This document shows, piece by piece, positions 63,957 through 64,000 of a stretch of DNA of 64,000 nucleotides. The notes under the pieces were generated by a model. The model was not told the DNA's origin. It ran no database searches and worked only from the letters and a program-made list of their open reading frames with translations. The position numbers and the translations under genes are program-made. Source of the DNA: DASRFR01 sp035651455 (GTDB lineage: Bacteria; Acidobacteriota; Terriglobia; Terriglobales; Acidobacteriaceae); NCBI GenBank assembly GCA_035651455.1, contig DASRFR010000022.1, forward strand, positions 558,001 to 622,000, written 5' to 3'. Position 1 is the first letter of the stretch, and each line of letters begins with the position of its first letter.

Positions 63957-64000
63957 ATGAAGATCCTTCTCGTGCACAACACGTACCAGCAGCCCGGCGG
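63957..64000 (+). CDS. Glycosyltransferase family 4 (start only, continues past window)
   Basis: The ATG at 63957 gives MKILLVHNTYQQPGG before the window ends. This N-terminus is typical of GT-B glycosyltransferases of the GT4 type, where the first strand and G-rich loop bind the nucleotide sugar. Only 14 codons are visible. Confidence 0.65.
   Translation, partial: MKILLVHNTYQQPG

Overview
The window is about 64 kb of GC-rich bacterial chromosome with tightly packed genes on both strands. The gene set points to a soil-type Acidobacteriota (Terriglobia-like). It includes a CadC-like winged-helix/beta-propeller regulator, NHL-repeat and bacterial Ig-like secreted proteins, many PilZ, TPR, BON and FecR proteins, a DUF507 gene, and an mreBCD-mrdA-rodA-rne block. 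The taxonomic call is inference from gene content; no rRNA or marker-gene comparison was possible.

Layout. 1-4 kb: partial aldehyde dehydrogenase, secreted putative metalloprotease, wHTH/beta-propeller regulator. 4-15.5 kb: FecR protein, then the cell-elongation block mreB-mreC-mreD, pbp2 (mrdA), rodA and an RNase E/G gene with a very large insert in its S1 domain. A PilZ gene lies antisense inside this block. 15.5-20.5 kb: small stand-alone minus-strand genes. 20.7-27.8 kb: a probable one-carbon/amine module made of purU, two translationally coupled FAD oxidoreductases, a divergent folate-dependent GcvT-like enzyme and an amino-acid permease. 27.9-36.6 kb: HerA-like ATPase, second APC permease with a zinc-ribbon ORF, methyltransferase, a cytoplasmic HtrA-like protease coupled to a degenerate response regulator, a membrane glycosyltransferase and an M16 peptidase. 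36.8-44.6 kb: rlmN, DUF507, recJ, TPR protein, and an L,D-transpeptidase / 49-aa membrane protein / Band-7 operon. 45-55 kb: ferredoxin, DUF2252, OsmC, a glutaredoxin-like gene with in-frame TGA, EamA and MFS transporters, cytochrome c, BON lipoprotein, PilZ, mobA, an MlaF-like ATPase and an aspartic protease. 55-64 kb: three large secreted proteins (NHL/Ig, sialidase-like BNR, beta-helix/Ig), a 0.8-kb gene-free stretch and the start of a glycosyltransferase.

The most notable item is at 47328-47576. A glutaredoxin-fold gene is intact in one frame except for a TGA exactly where the first active-site cysteine of CPPC should be, followed by hairpins at the spacing expected of a bacterial SECIS. 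It is most simply read as a selenoprotein that ordinary ORF calling splits. Other points of interest are the RNase E insert, the pseudo-receiver/protease pair, the 49-aa membrane protein beside the Band-7 gene, a branched inverted-repeat structure between the FAD oxidoreductase and GcvT-like genes, and a perfect 14-bp palindrome at a candidate pbp2 promoter.

No rRNA, complete tRNA, CRISPR array, insertion sequence or prophage was seen.
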